From NCBI RefSeq assembly GCF_029953265.1, contig NZ_JASBAO010000001.1, positions 620,001 through 684,000 on the forward strand: 64,000 nt of DNA, in the 5' to 3' direction. This document shows positions 19,155-27,265 of this stretch, piece after piece. The notes beneath the pieces are model-generated. The model did not search any database. It was not told the DNA's origin and saw only the letters and a list, made by a program, of their open reading frames with translations. The stretch's first letter is position 1; every line of letters starts with the position of its first letter. The position numbers and the translations under genes were made by a program. The DNA comes from Commensalibacter oyaizuii (GTDB lineage: Bacteria; Pseudomonadota; Alphaproteobacteria; Acetobacterales; Acetobacteraceae).

Positions 19155-20480
19155 TTATTTCTTACGTCCAATTTGGGCGGCTTCTGGTTTATTTACTTGT
19201 CTGGCTCGACCAAAAGCCAATGCGTTGTCTGGTACATTCTCAGTAATTACGCTACCAGCTGCAATTAAACTTTTATTACCGATTTCTACAGGGGCCACTA
19301 AAATAGAATCTGAGCCAATAAAAGCCTCTTCACCAATAATAGTTTTGTGTTTATTTACTCCATCGTAATTACATGTAATTGTTCCCGCACCAATATTAGT
19401 TTTGCGACCTACAACACTATCCCCCAAATAGGTCAGATGGTTAACTTTGGCACCCTCTCCCAATGTCGTTGCTTTTAACTCTACAAAATTTCCAACATGG
19501 GCCTCGTTACCCACCACCGCGGCAGGTCGTATACGGGCATATGGTCCAATGGTTGCATTTTGATAAACAATACAGCCCTCTAAATGACTAAAAGAGCGAA
19601 TTTCTACACCAGAATATACTCTTACTTTTGGGCCAAAAACTACGTGAGGATATATTAAAATATCAGCATCCAATATTGTATCAGCAGATAAAAATACTGT
19701 CTCAGGGGCGATCATCGTTACCCCATTATCCATTGCTTGCTTTCTTAGACGTTGTTGAACAATATTTTCCGCAATTGCAAGTTCTGATTTTGAGTTAATA
19801 CCACTTAATTCCGCTTCTGAAGCCCGTAAAGCTTTGATATGTTTTCCTTCATCGACCGCTATGGAAACAGCATCTACTAAATAATATTCATTCTTGCTGT
19901 TATGATTATCAATCTGATGTAACCATTTTTTAAACATTAAGGCTGATGCACACATCACCCCAGCATTGCATAATTTTATCTGTTTTTCTGCTTCCGTTGC
20001 ATCAGCTGTCTCAACAATACGATGTACCCAGCCCCCTTTTTCTATAACACGACCATATGATTTGGGATCGATACAATCCATTGCCATTAAAACCATGTCA
20101 ACGTCGTCTTGTTGTTTACAATTTAATAAACGTTGTAATGTATCAGTCGTAATTAATGGGTTATCAGCGTATAAAAACGTTACTGTGCCATCCCCAAAAT
20201 AGGGTTCTGCCTGCATAGCTGCGTGTGCTGTCCCTAAGCGATCTTGTTGTACCACAACCTGATGGGGTGATGCTAGTTGTGCGAGTTCATCCATATCAGG
20301 ACCAACAACCACAACTACACGATCAAATACAGTTTCAACTGTGTCTAATAGATACCGTAACATCGGCTTGCCCGCCAAAGGATGCATCGCCTTTGGTTGT
20401 TTGGATTTCATACGGGTGCCCATTCCTGCAGCCAAGATAACAGCAACGGAATTTTGAAAAATGTTTGTGGATTTATTCAT
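19155..20480 (-). CDS. glmU: Bifunctional UDP-N-acetylglucosamine pyrophosphorylase / glucosamine-1-phosphate N-acetyltransferase
   Basis: GlmU acetylates glucosamine 1-phosphate and then adds UMP to give UDP-GlcNAc. The N-terminal nucleotidyltransferase shows LAAGMGTRMKSKQPKAMHPL and QQDRLGTAHAAM; the C-terminal left-handed beta helix shows hexapeptide repeats and the acetyltransferase region TCNYDGVNKHKT. I choose the ATG of MNKSTNIF (441 residues) because GGCGAG lies just before it; an upstream TTG would add six residues without a ribosome-binding site. It forms a two-gene operon with glmS. Confidence 0.96.
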   Translation of the reverse strand: MNKSTNIFQNSVAVILAAGMGTRMKSKQPKAMHPLAGKPMLRYLLDTVETVFDRVVVVVGPDMDELAQLASPHQVVVQQDRLGTAHAAMQAEPYFGDGTVTFLYADNPLITTDTLQRLLNCKQQDDVDMVLMAMDCIDPKSYGRVIEKGGWVHRIVETADATEAEKQIKLCNAGVMCASALMFKKWLHQIDNHNSKNEYYLVDAVSIAVDEGKHIKALRASEAELSGINSKSELAIAENIVQQRLRKQAMDNGVTMIAPETVFLSADTILDADILIYPHVVFGPKVRVYSGVEIRSFSHLEGCIVYQNATIGPYARIRPAAVVGNEAHVGNFVELKATTLGEGAKVNHLTYLGDSVVGRKTNIGAGTITCNYDGVNKHKTIIGEEAFIGSDSILVAPVEIGNKSLIAAGSVITENVPDNALAFGRARQVNKPEAAQIGRKK

Positions 20481-20557
20481 AACTCGCCATAATATCAATA
20501 AAGGTTTGGAAATTATATCCGTTATAATGAATTCTATTTTTTAAGAAAGCAAATATC

Positions 20558-21232
20558 ATGAACGCCCACTCCCGCCCTTTAATTGTATTTGATATGGATG
20601 GTACCTTAATCGATAGCCTACCAGACATAGCTGATAGTAGTCGTTATTTGTTACAATCTTATCAATTACCTTCAGTTAATGACCAAACTGTTCGCTCTAT
20701 GATTGGGGATGGTATCAAAATATTAGTAGAAAGGCTATTAAATCACGCAGGAAACACCACAATTGATTTACACGAAGCAACTCAACGGTTCATTACTTAT
20801 TACGTTGACCATTCTACCGATTACTCACACGCATTTGATGGTACAATAAAATGTCTGGAAGAATTTAAAAAACGTGATTGGCTTATTGCCCTATGTACAA
20901 ACAAAATTACCAGTGCTGCGGATCTCATTTTACAACAATTACAATTAGGCTATTATTTCGATATTATTGGCGGTGGGGATCGCTTTGCTGATAAAAAGCC
21001 AAATGCATGTCATTTAGAGGGAGTTATCAACCTTCTTCATGCTGATCCTGCACAAACGGTGATGGTTGGTGATCATATGAATGACATTTTAGTGGCTAAA
21101 CACGCCAAAATAGCAGGCAGCATCTATGCCGCATGGGGGTATGGATCAAGTGAAATTGGGAAACAAGCCACTTGTACCGCAAATTCAATTATTGAATTGC
21201 CAGACTTAGCTGAAAAAATCATAAAAAAATAA
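20558..21232 (+). CDS. gph: HAD-family phosphoglycolate phosphatase-like hydrolase
   Basis: A 224-residue HAD hydrolase of the Gph type, which removes phosphate from 2-phosphoglycolate formed in DNA repair or photorespiration-like reactions. Motif I is FDMDGTLIDS (residues 12-21, both Asp present), motif II the Thr in LCTNK, motif III the Lys near ADKKPNA, and motif IV GDHMND. A helical cap domain lies between motifs I and II. Other small phosphate esters are possible substrates. It is divergent from glmU and ends before a bidirectional terminator. Confidence 0.82.
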   Translation: MNAHSRPLIVFDMDGTLIDSLPDIADSSRYLLQSYQLPSVNDQTVRSMIGDGIKILVERLLNHAGNTTIDLHEATQRFITYYVDHSTDYSHAFDGTIKCLEEFKKRDWLIALCTNKITSAADLILQQLQLGYYFDIIGGGDRFADKKPNACHLEGVINLLHADPAQTVMVGDHMNDILVAKHAKIAGSIYAAWGYGSSEIGKQATCTANSIIELPDLAEKIIKK

Positions 21233-21242
21233 ATTAGAATTT

Positions 21243-21290
21243 AGGGAGTAAATACAACAAGAAATCCTTTGTATTTACTCCCTGAAATTT
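21243..21290. terminator. Bidirectional terminator between gph and the polyol permease gene
   Basis: A perfect 15-bp stem AGGGAGTAAATACAA/TTGTATTTACTCCCT (21243-21257 and 21269-21283) with an 11-base loop. GAAATTTTTC follows on the plus strand and AAATTCTAATTTATTTTTTT on the minus strand. It can end both gph and the convergent polyol operon. Confidence 0.82.
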
Positions 21291-21312
21291 TTCATCAATT
21301 AAAAACTATTTT

Positions 21313-22575
21313 TTAAACTTTTTTAATTTTCGGCTGATTCACTTCGATGAACAAGGTCAAAATCGCTGCAAATATATATAATCCGATATAAGACCAAATT
21401 GCCCCAGCAATACCAAATAAAGGTACCATTAATGTTGCAATTCCAGGTCCAACAAAATTGCTTAGCCCTGCCGATAAATTATAAATAGAAATTGCAGCCC
21501 CTTTGTGATTAGGCTCCAATGCAGCAAACACAGCAGTCATAGGAACAAAAGCCGCAACTGTAAAACCAAATAATACAGCTGGGATCATAGCCATCCAATA
21601 ATTATGACCAAAAGTTACAGGGATATAATAAAAAGCAAAACAAGCAACAGCCCCACCAATACACCCAAACCAACGGGCCTGACGCAACCATCCTATATGA
21701 TCACCTAAAATACCCCACATTACATTGGTAAAAATAGTTACAAACATAAATACAGTCCAAATATTTTGCCACTCTGTTTTGGTAAATCCTAATCCATGAT
21801 CATTTACGTTTGCTCCAACAAGTAACCAAGGCATAACAACTGCAAATCCAAAAATTGGGGTTGTATTAATAATCCGCACCAAAGCAGACATAAAAATATT
21901 TTTATTAGAAAATAAAATTGTTACAGCTCGCGATAGCTCCTCAGTTTTTTCTGCAAAAGATAGATTTGCTTTCGATCTATCTGTTTTAACATTTCTAAGG
22001 GCAATCAAAGCAATCAGACCACCAACAATGACCCATCCTAATGCCATCCATAAAGTATTATGCTCGCCGATAATAGGATTAATATAACCTGGAAGATATC
22101 CCCCCAAAACGCCAAATCCAATAGAATATGCAGCCCAGAACCATCCCATTGCCGTGGAAACTTTGCTTTCTGAGACATTTTGAATAATTAAAATTACAAA
22201 AGAATATAAAAATAATGGATAGCCAAAACCACGAATAGCATAACATATAACCATCAACGGATAATTATGTAATCCAATACCAAAAAACATAAAAAAGACA
22301 TGCATCACAGCCCATAATGCAAATCCAATAAACATTGCCTTTTGTGGTGTAATAACTTCTGCAACAACGCCTGAACACCAAGCTGAGATTGCAACAAATA
22401 AGCCATATAATGTAAATACAAAACCAGATTGTGCTTCTGAAAAACCCATATCTGTTATATATTTTGATAAAAATGCGGCCTCAAAGCCATCACCGGCCAT
22501 GAATATTGCAATAGCTATATACCCCCAAACAAGTGATGGTGGCATAAAACCAAATAAAAGTTTTTGTGATTTCAT
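21313..22575 (-). CDS. MFS polyol permease (RbtT/DalT-like)
   Basis: A 420-residue, 12-helix MFS transporter. It resembles the remembered sequence of Klebsiella ribitol transporter RbtT over its length: WGYIAIAIFMAGDGFEAAFLSKYI near the start, AFLSKYITDMGFSEAQ, SGVVAEVITPQKAMFIGF, GFGYPLFLYSFVI, MGWFWAAYSIGFGVLG, FGCIGGAVACFAFYYIP, and ALEPNHKGAAISIYNLSAGLSNF near the C end. Likely substrates are ribitol, arabitol or a hexitol. It is the last gene of the minus-strand polyol cluster, 80 bases after the dehydrogenase gene, with a long hairpin in that gap. Confidence 0.85.
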   Translation of the reverse strand: MKSQKLLFGFMPPSLVWGYIAIAIFMAGDGFEAAFLSKYITDMGFSEAQSGFVFTLYGLFVAISAWCSGVVAEVITPQKAMFIGFALWAVMHVFFMFFGIGLHNYPLMVICYAIRGFGYPLFLYSFVILIIQNVSESKVSTAMGWFWAAYSIGFGVLGGYLPGYINPIIGEHNTLWMALGWVIVGGLIALIALRNVKTDRSKANLSFAEKTEELSRAVTILFSNKNIFMSALVRIINTTPIFGFAVVMPWLLVGANVNDHGLGFTKTEWQNIWTVFMFVTIFTNVMWGILGDHIGWLRQARWFGCIGGAVACFAFYYIPVTFGHNYWMAMIPAVLFGFTVAAFVPMTAVFAALEPNHKGAAISIYNLSAGLSNFVGPGIATLMVPLFGIAGAIWSYIGLYIFAAILTLFIEVNQPKIKKV

Positions 22576-22591
22576 TAAAGATTACCTAATT

Positions 22592-22629
22592 TTTCGAATA
22601 GAAGATAAATTTTTATCCTCTATTCGAAA
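22592..22629 (-). promoter_or_regulatory. Intercistronic hairpin before the polyol permease
   Basis: An outer 11-bp stem TTTCGAATAGA/TCTATTCGAAA (22592-22602 and 22619-22629) continues after one mismatch into a 6-bp inner stem GATAAA/TTTATC. On the minus strand it ends 5 bases before the AGGT ribosome-binding site (22587-22584) of the permease and lacks a following T tract. It could set relative expression of the dehydrogenase and the permease by RNA processing or by opening the leader. Confidence 0.6.
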
Positions 22630-22655
22630 TGTTATTGGCTATAGATTTATAAGTC

Positions 22656-23384
22656 TTATAAATCCTGTGCTGATGGCATAATAACAATATCCCTGATTGT
22701 AACATTACGTGGACGTGTTAACATGAAAATGATTGCTTCGGCAATTTCAGAAGGTTCAATAATACTGCCCATTTCCTTGGCTTTCTTAAGATTTTCTTCT
22801 GGCCAATCGGCCAATAATGCCGTAATTACGGGCCCTGGGGATACAGAGCCAATACGAAGGCCATGCTTATTAATTTGGCGACGAACAGTCTGAACAAAAC
22901 AGGTCATTGCCCATTTTGATGCTGCGTAAACAGGTTCCCATTGCACAGGATAATGTCCTGCGACCGAACTGGTAACAATAATATCACCGTTACCTCTTTC
23001 AATCATATGCGGTAAAACAGCATGTACATTCTTCATAACTGTTGATACATTCAAATTAATTAACCGATCAATTGCATCTGGATCGGCGTCAATTAAATCA
23101 CCACCGATGTAGCATCCTGCATTTGCGTGAAAAATATCAATTTTACCTGTTTTTTCCAAAATATTAGGAACTAATTCTGAACAACTTTTCGTATCTAACA
23201 AATCTGTAACAAGAGGGATTACTTTATCATTATGTTGTTTTTTAATCTTTTCCATAGCTGCAAGATCACGATCCACCATAACGACTGTTGCACCACTAGC
23301 AACCAAAGCTTCGGTTGATGCACGTCCAATACCAGATGCTGCACCAGTGACCACAGCAACTTTGTTTTGTAAAGATTGAGACAT
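22656..23384 (-). CDS. Ribitol 2-dehydrogenase-like SDR (polyol dehydrogenase)
   Basis: A 242-residue classical SDR that aligns with the remembered Klebsiella ribitol 2-dehydrogenase along its length: VVTGAASGIGRAS (Rossmann motif, about residues 11-23), DIFHANAGCYIGGDLIDADPD (HANAG in place of NNAG), TSSVAGHYPVQWEPVYAASKWA with catalytic Ser, Tyr and Lys, SPGPVITALLADWPEE, and the C end RNVTIRDIVIMPSAQDL. Asp in MVDRD after beta-strand 2 indicates NAD preference. Enzymes of this type oxidise ribitol and related polyols such as allitol to 2-ketoses. Exact substrate is inferred from neighbours. Confidence 0.85.
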   Translation of the reverse strand: MSQSLQNKVAVVTGAASGIGRASTEALVASGATVVMVDRDLAAMEKIKKQHNDKVIPLVTDLLDTKSCSELVPNILEKTGKIDIFHANAGCYIGGDLIDADPDAIDRLINLNVSTVMKNVHAVLPHMIERGNGDIIVTSSVAGHYPVQWEPVYAASKWAMTCFVQTVRRQINKHGLRIGSVSPGPVITALLADWPEENLKKAKEMGSIIEPSEIAEAIIFMLTRPRNVTIRDIVIMPSAQDL

Positions 23385-23422
23385 AAATATTATCCTTTTA
23401 TAATAAATAATTTAAGAATATT

Positions 23423-24694
23423 TTAATTGAGATGGCATGCTTGGTTATAAGAACCTAGTACTTTTTGGACATACCAAATGATTACTTCTTCAGGGTCAAA
23501 ATTGTTTTGGGCAAAATGTTCTGCCCCTGGCAAATACTGCATTATTAAAGGAAGAGGTACTATCACCCCGTTCAGTATTGTCAGTAATTTTTCAACGCAA
23601 TTTCGTGCTACTGGATCAGTCCAGTAATAACGTATACGGTCTGAAAAAGAGTAATGACGTAATAAGTAACGCTCGTGATCGTTACCATGATAATGACTGT
23701 TCCAATAATCTGGTTTTTCTAACATTAATTGTTCTAGATTGTTAGACAGATTGCGATTGGGATAATTTTCAAACAATTCACTAGCAATCAGATCTAATGC
23801 AAACAGACACTCCCTAACTGCGAAAGTCAACTCAGGGCCAACTTTAAGAATAGCATAGCCATCTTGCACAAGCTGTGACAAAGAGCATGTTCCTTGATAA
23901 TCCGTTGAATGTGCCTCGAAAACAAGATTAGGATTATCATTTAGAAACGTTGACAATCGTTGTGCCTTGGCACTGTCATATTGGACAATATTCCAATTAC
24001 CAAATTCAACACCAGGTTGAACAACTATACCAAGCAAACGACTGATGACGTCCTCAAGACCTGCTTTATGCAAGGCATCTTGATGAACGCTATATGTCCT
24101 TTTAACTGCTTCTGGTCGAGTAGGTTCAAGAGACGTGATATCATGATCAGCACCGCCAGGCGGTGGAACCTCGGTACCAATAATATATAATGGCAAGGAT
24201 TGATCACTATCCTTTGCGATCTCTTCAGCCTTTTTAATTAAACGAACAGCACGCTGCGAAACCAATTCATCATCCAAAGCTATTGGTTCCCCTTTACACC
24301 CCATTGATGTGTCAATATGAAGTTTACGAAAACCAGCTTTGACATAAGCAGCAATCATTTTTTCTGCTTCACCCATCGCTTCATCGGCAGGAAGAATTTT
24401 CCATGGGTTTGGCCCCAGATGATCCCCTCCTAAAATAATAATGTCCTTTGGGCATCCTTCTTCCTTTGCCAAAGAGAAGACCAATTGGGCGAAGTCAATA
24501 GGTTGCATACCCGTATATCCACCCCGATGGTTAACTTGATTACAGGTTGCTTCAATTAATACGCTACTATTCGTATCACGACCAAGTCGTAAGGCAGCTC
24601 TCAAAACTAATGGATGAGCAGAACAAACAGAGGTAATCCCTCTGGATTGTCCCTTAACACGATAGTCTTTTAATCCTTCAAGCGTAACCTTCAT
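23423..24694 (-). CDS. GatZ/KbaZ-family protein, probable D-tagatose 6-phosphate 4-epimerase
   Basis: A 423-residue TIM-barrel protein of the family once named the non-catalytic subunit of tagatose-bisphosphate aldolase. Marks include GITSVCSAHPLVLRAAL, EATCNQVNHRGGYTGM, ILGGDHLGPNPW, KLHIDTSMGC, GTEVPPPGG and FEAHSTDYQ. The aldolase partner GatY/KbaY is not nearby. In Agrobacterium fabrum a family member beside a tagatose kinase and SDR dehydrogenases was shown to be a D-tagatose 6-phosphate 4-epimerase (EC 5.1.3.40), making fructose 6-phosphate; the same gene company here supports that role. It overlaps the kinase stop by one base (TAATG). Confidence 0.8.
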   Translation of the reverse strand: MKVTLEGLKDYRVKGQSRGITSVCSAHPLVLRAALRLGRDTNSSVLIEATCNQVNHRGGYTGMQPIDFAQLVFSLAKEEGCPKDIIILGGDHLGPNPWKILPADEAMGEAEKMIAAYVKAGFRKLHIDTSMGCKGEPIALDDELVSQRAVRLIKKAEEIAKDSDQSLPLYIIGTEVPPPGGADHDITSLEPTRPEAVKRTYSVHQDALHKAGLEDVISRLLGIVVQPGVEFGNWNIVQYDSAKAQRLSTFLNDNPNLVFEAHSTDYQGTCSLSQLVQDGYAILKVGPELTFAVRECLFALDLIASELFENYPNRNLSNNLEQLMLEKPDYWNSHYHGNDHERYLLRHYSFSDRIRYYWTDPVARNCVEKLLTILNGVIVPLPLIMQYLPGAEHFAQNNFDPEEVIIWYVQKVLGSYNQACHLN

Positions 24695-25680
24695 TATATT
24701 CTCCTTGGGGTATTTTTGATAAACATTTGCAATTCTTTTAAACTTGCCGTTCCTTCCATTGGCCCAAGGAACTGAACATTTCTAGCACCTGCAGCATTCG
24801 CCAGTAATAATGAATCTTCTAGAGGTAAATCTAATCTTCTACAGCCAACATAAGCACCGCCAAAACAATCACCCGCACCCGTTGGATCAATCTCTTTAAC
24901 CTCGAATGCTTCACATGACGTTATATTTCCATAATAATCATAAGATACTGCCCCCTTGTCACCTTGCTTCAGCACAACCTCTTTTACCCCTACTGAAAAT
25001 ACTTTCTTTATTGCTACCTGAATATCTGTTGTATCTGTAATGGTTAGTATTTCCTCACCAGAAGGAAGTAACAGATCCGTTTGGGTTAATAGGTAATTAA
25101 GACGATGCGTGAATGTTGCGTCTGATTTTAATTCCTTTCTGATATTGGGATCAAAAGAGACACTGCCCCCACGTTTTTTTATGGTATTTACTGCATATTC
25201 AACAATATCCCATGCCCCAGGCATTGCTAGTAACGTTCCCATAATATGAATATGCCCAGCCCTTGAGATCAACGCATCTGTGTTGTCATTTCTGGTAATT
25301 TTTCCCGCTGCAGAGGCAACGATATTAAAAACAAAATCACGCTCGCCATTTTCTTGATATCTGATAAAAGCACTGCCCGTTGGCAAGTATGGATCAATAG
25401 AAATGGCAGAAATATCAACACCATCTTTTTCCAATCTCTCGATATTCAATTGTCCAAAAGCATCTTGACCGATGGTTGCAATGATACCTGTATTTTTAGT
25501 TATTTTTGCACACTGATCGATAAAAATTGCAGGGGCGCCACTAGGGAAAGGTCCTTTAAACGTTAGCGGAGGGGCAAACCCTTCCCCAATTTCAGAAGCC
25601 ATGATTTCAACCAGTATTTCCCCTATTGTGATTGTTGGACCTAACTCGTTAGGGGCCAATGTAGAATTCGTGGGCATCAA
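24694..25680 (-). CDS. PfkB-family sugar kinase, tagatose kinase-like
   Basis: A 328-residue ribokinase-type kinase. N-terminal TIGEILVEIMA and GPFPSGAPAIFIDQCAKI resemble the remembered start of Agrobacterium tagatose kinase; GQDAFGQLNIERLEKDGVD, the substrate-binding PTGSAFIRYQENGERDFVFN, and the PfkB signature 2 DPTGAGDCFGGAYV (catalytic Asp in GAGD) are clear. The predicted reaction is phosphorylation of a ketohexose (tagatose, psicose or fructose) at C6. It lies 54 bases after the ROK regulator gene and couples to the GatZ-family gene. The start MMPTNSTL gives a short N-terminal extension before the fold. Confidence 0.85.
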   Translation of the reverse strand: MMPTNSTLAPNELGPTITIGEILVEIMASEIGEGFAPPLTFKGPFPSGAPAIFIDQCAKITKNTGIIATIGQDAFGQLNIERLEKDGVDISAISIDPYLPTGSAFIRYQENGERDFVFNIVASAAGKITRNDNTDALISRAGHIHIMGTLLAMPGAWDIVEYAVNTIKKRGGSVSFDPNIRKELKSDATFTHRLNYLLTQTDLLLPSGEEILTITDTTDIQVAIKKVFSVGVKEVVLKQGDKGAVSYDYYGNITSCEAFEVKEIDPTGAGDCFGGAYVGCRRLDLPLEDSLLLANAAGARNVQFLGPMEGTASLKELQMFIKNTPRRI

Positions 25681-25734
25681 ATTTACTCCAAATATAACGA
25701 ATTGAATGACGAGATCAGAAATAATTAATCAGAT

Positions 25735-26901
25735 TTAGGATAAAAAACGTTGATGTAAGATACATGCCGCCCCATAGGCTGAACCAGATTCTGGATTTTT
25801 ATTCAGAATAATTTCAGGGATTGGAAAAGGCATATCTTGATGTAATTCGATATAAAAATTAACGCGTGCGGAAACTAAGCTATACAACTCAGCCATAGCC
25901 CCACCTAGGATAATTTTATTAGGATCTACAATCCTGCACGCTTGAACCAAGGCTAAACCTAAATATTTAGCCCACTCGTCAGCTAGATTAACAGCAATAG
26001 GTTCACGATTATTAACACATTCAATAAACGAGCCAATTGTAACTTCTGAACAACCAGAAAGAACACGATATCGGGATAAAAGTTCTTCTAACCCTATAAT
26101 TGACTCAAGGCTTTTCTTTTCTTTTTCTTCATTTTGAATAATTAAATGTCCTATTTCACTAGCCAGACCATTGCCACCTCTAAATAACTTTCCATCGACG
26201 ACTAATCCACCACCAATACCACTTTCAAGAACTAAAAAAAGAATAACACCCTGTGTTATATTGGATTGATACAAAGCACCTATTGCAAAAGCATTCGCAT
26301 CATTTTCAACAGCTACAGGCAAATCCAAGGGCAACTTACTTTCTACAATTTTTAGAAAATCAATATTTTTCCATCGTAATAATGAAGCATTATAAATATA
26401 TCCCTTGTCATTCATTTGCCCGGGAACGGAAAAACCAATACCGTATAAATTATCCATCATGATGTTGTGACACATTGATAATGCCATTTTTATTGATTGA
26501 TCAATTGTCATTTCAACGTCTTGCATTTTACAATCAAGAGATTGATGTTTGATATCGACAACCGTTGCGGTCATATCAATTAAAATAATGGTTATGTATT
26601 CGACCCCTATTTCAATCCCAAGGAAATAAGCAGCTTCGGGTATAAGCTCTAACAAAATACCTGGACGACCACGTTGATAGGTCTCTGCAGTTTGATCACC
26701 ACTTCTAGTAATTTCCCTTACGAAGCCGTTATTGATCAGATCAACAATAATATGACCAGACGATGACCGATTAAGTCCCATTTTTCTGGCAATTTCTGCA
26801 CGACTTAATGCGCCAAATCGGTGCAAAGCTTGCAGTGCAATCAATTCGTTGCTGTGTCTTATGCGTCTAGAAGCATTAAACTGTAAACTAAGATCATCCA
26901 T
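25735..26901 (-). CDS. ROK-family transcriptional regulator
   Basis: A 388-residue NagC/XylR-type regulator. The N-terminal winged helix-turn-helix is ALSRAEIARKMGLNRSSSGHIIVDLINNGFV (about residues 31-62). The ROK sugar-binding domain follows, with an ATP-site-like GIEIGVEYITIILID, AVENDANAFAIGALY, ESGIGGGLVVDGKLFRGGNGLASEIGH and VDPNKIILGG. The usual ROK zinc motif CxCGxxGC is not present after GLASEIGHLII, which differs from many ROK proteins. It is the first gene of the polyol operon and probably represses it, with sugar or sugar phosphate as inducer. Confidence 0.88.
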   Translation of the reverse strand: MDDLSLQFNASRRIRHSNELIALQALHRFGALSRAEIARKMGLNRSSSGHIIVDLINNGFVREITRSGDQTAETYQRGRPGILLELIPEAAYFLGIEIGVEYITIILIDMTATVVDIKHQSLDCKMQDVEMTIDQSIKMALSMCHNIMMDNLYGIGFSVPGQMNDKGYIYNASLLRWKNIDFLKIVESKLPLDLPVAVENDANAFAIGALYQSNITQGVILFLVLESGIGGGLVVDGKLFRGGNGLASEIGHLIIQNEEKEKKSLESIIGLEELLSRYRVLSGCSEVTIGSFIECVNNREPIAVNLADEWAKYLGLALVQACRIVDPNKIILGGAMAELYSLVSARVNFYIELHQDMPFPIPEIILNKNPESGSAYGAACILHQRFLS

Positions 26902-27265
26902 TTATAAAACTTATGACTTTTTCATAATAACAATAACCGTAATATTATATAGTTTTAGACAACAAAATTATAACAAAAATAAAAATTTTATGATCTAATT
27001 TAAATATCTAAAACCTAATTTCATCATAATAAAGCTTATTTTGTATTTTAATGCAACAAAATTATTTGCGTCTATAATCACAAAAATTTTACTAAAAATT
27101 CCACCATAATTCATTTTTCATCTATATCATTATTTTTACTGTAAAATTATTTTTAGATATGCAAATAATTGAAGGTAATTTGTAAAATAATGTACAAAAA
27201 AATAATGATATTTGATCTTTTTGTGTCATATTAAGATTTAAACTTACTTTTTCTGGGAGTACACC
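26902..27265. promoter_or_regulatory. Divergent control region between the ROK gene and the epimerase gene
   Basis: A 364-base, very AT-rich gap without a gene. It contains AATTATTTGC (27060-27069) and its exact reverse complement GCAAATAATT (27161-27170) about 100 bases apart, the palindrome TTTTAC-T-GTAAAA (27134-27146), and a short hairpin TTATGA/TCATAA (26911-26927) in the ROK leader. These are candidate operators for the ROK protein. GGGAG lies 6 bases before the epimerase ATG. No confident -35/-10 pair was chosen because the AT content gives many weak matches. Confidence 0.45.
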
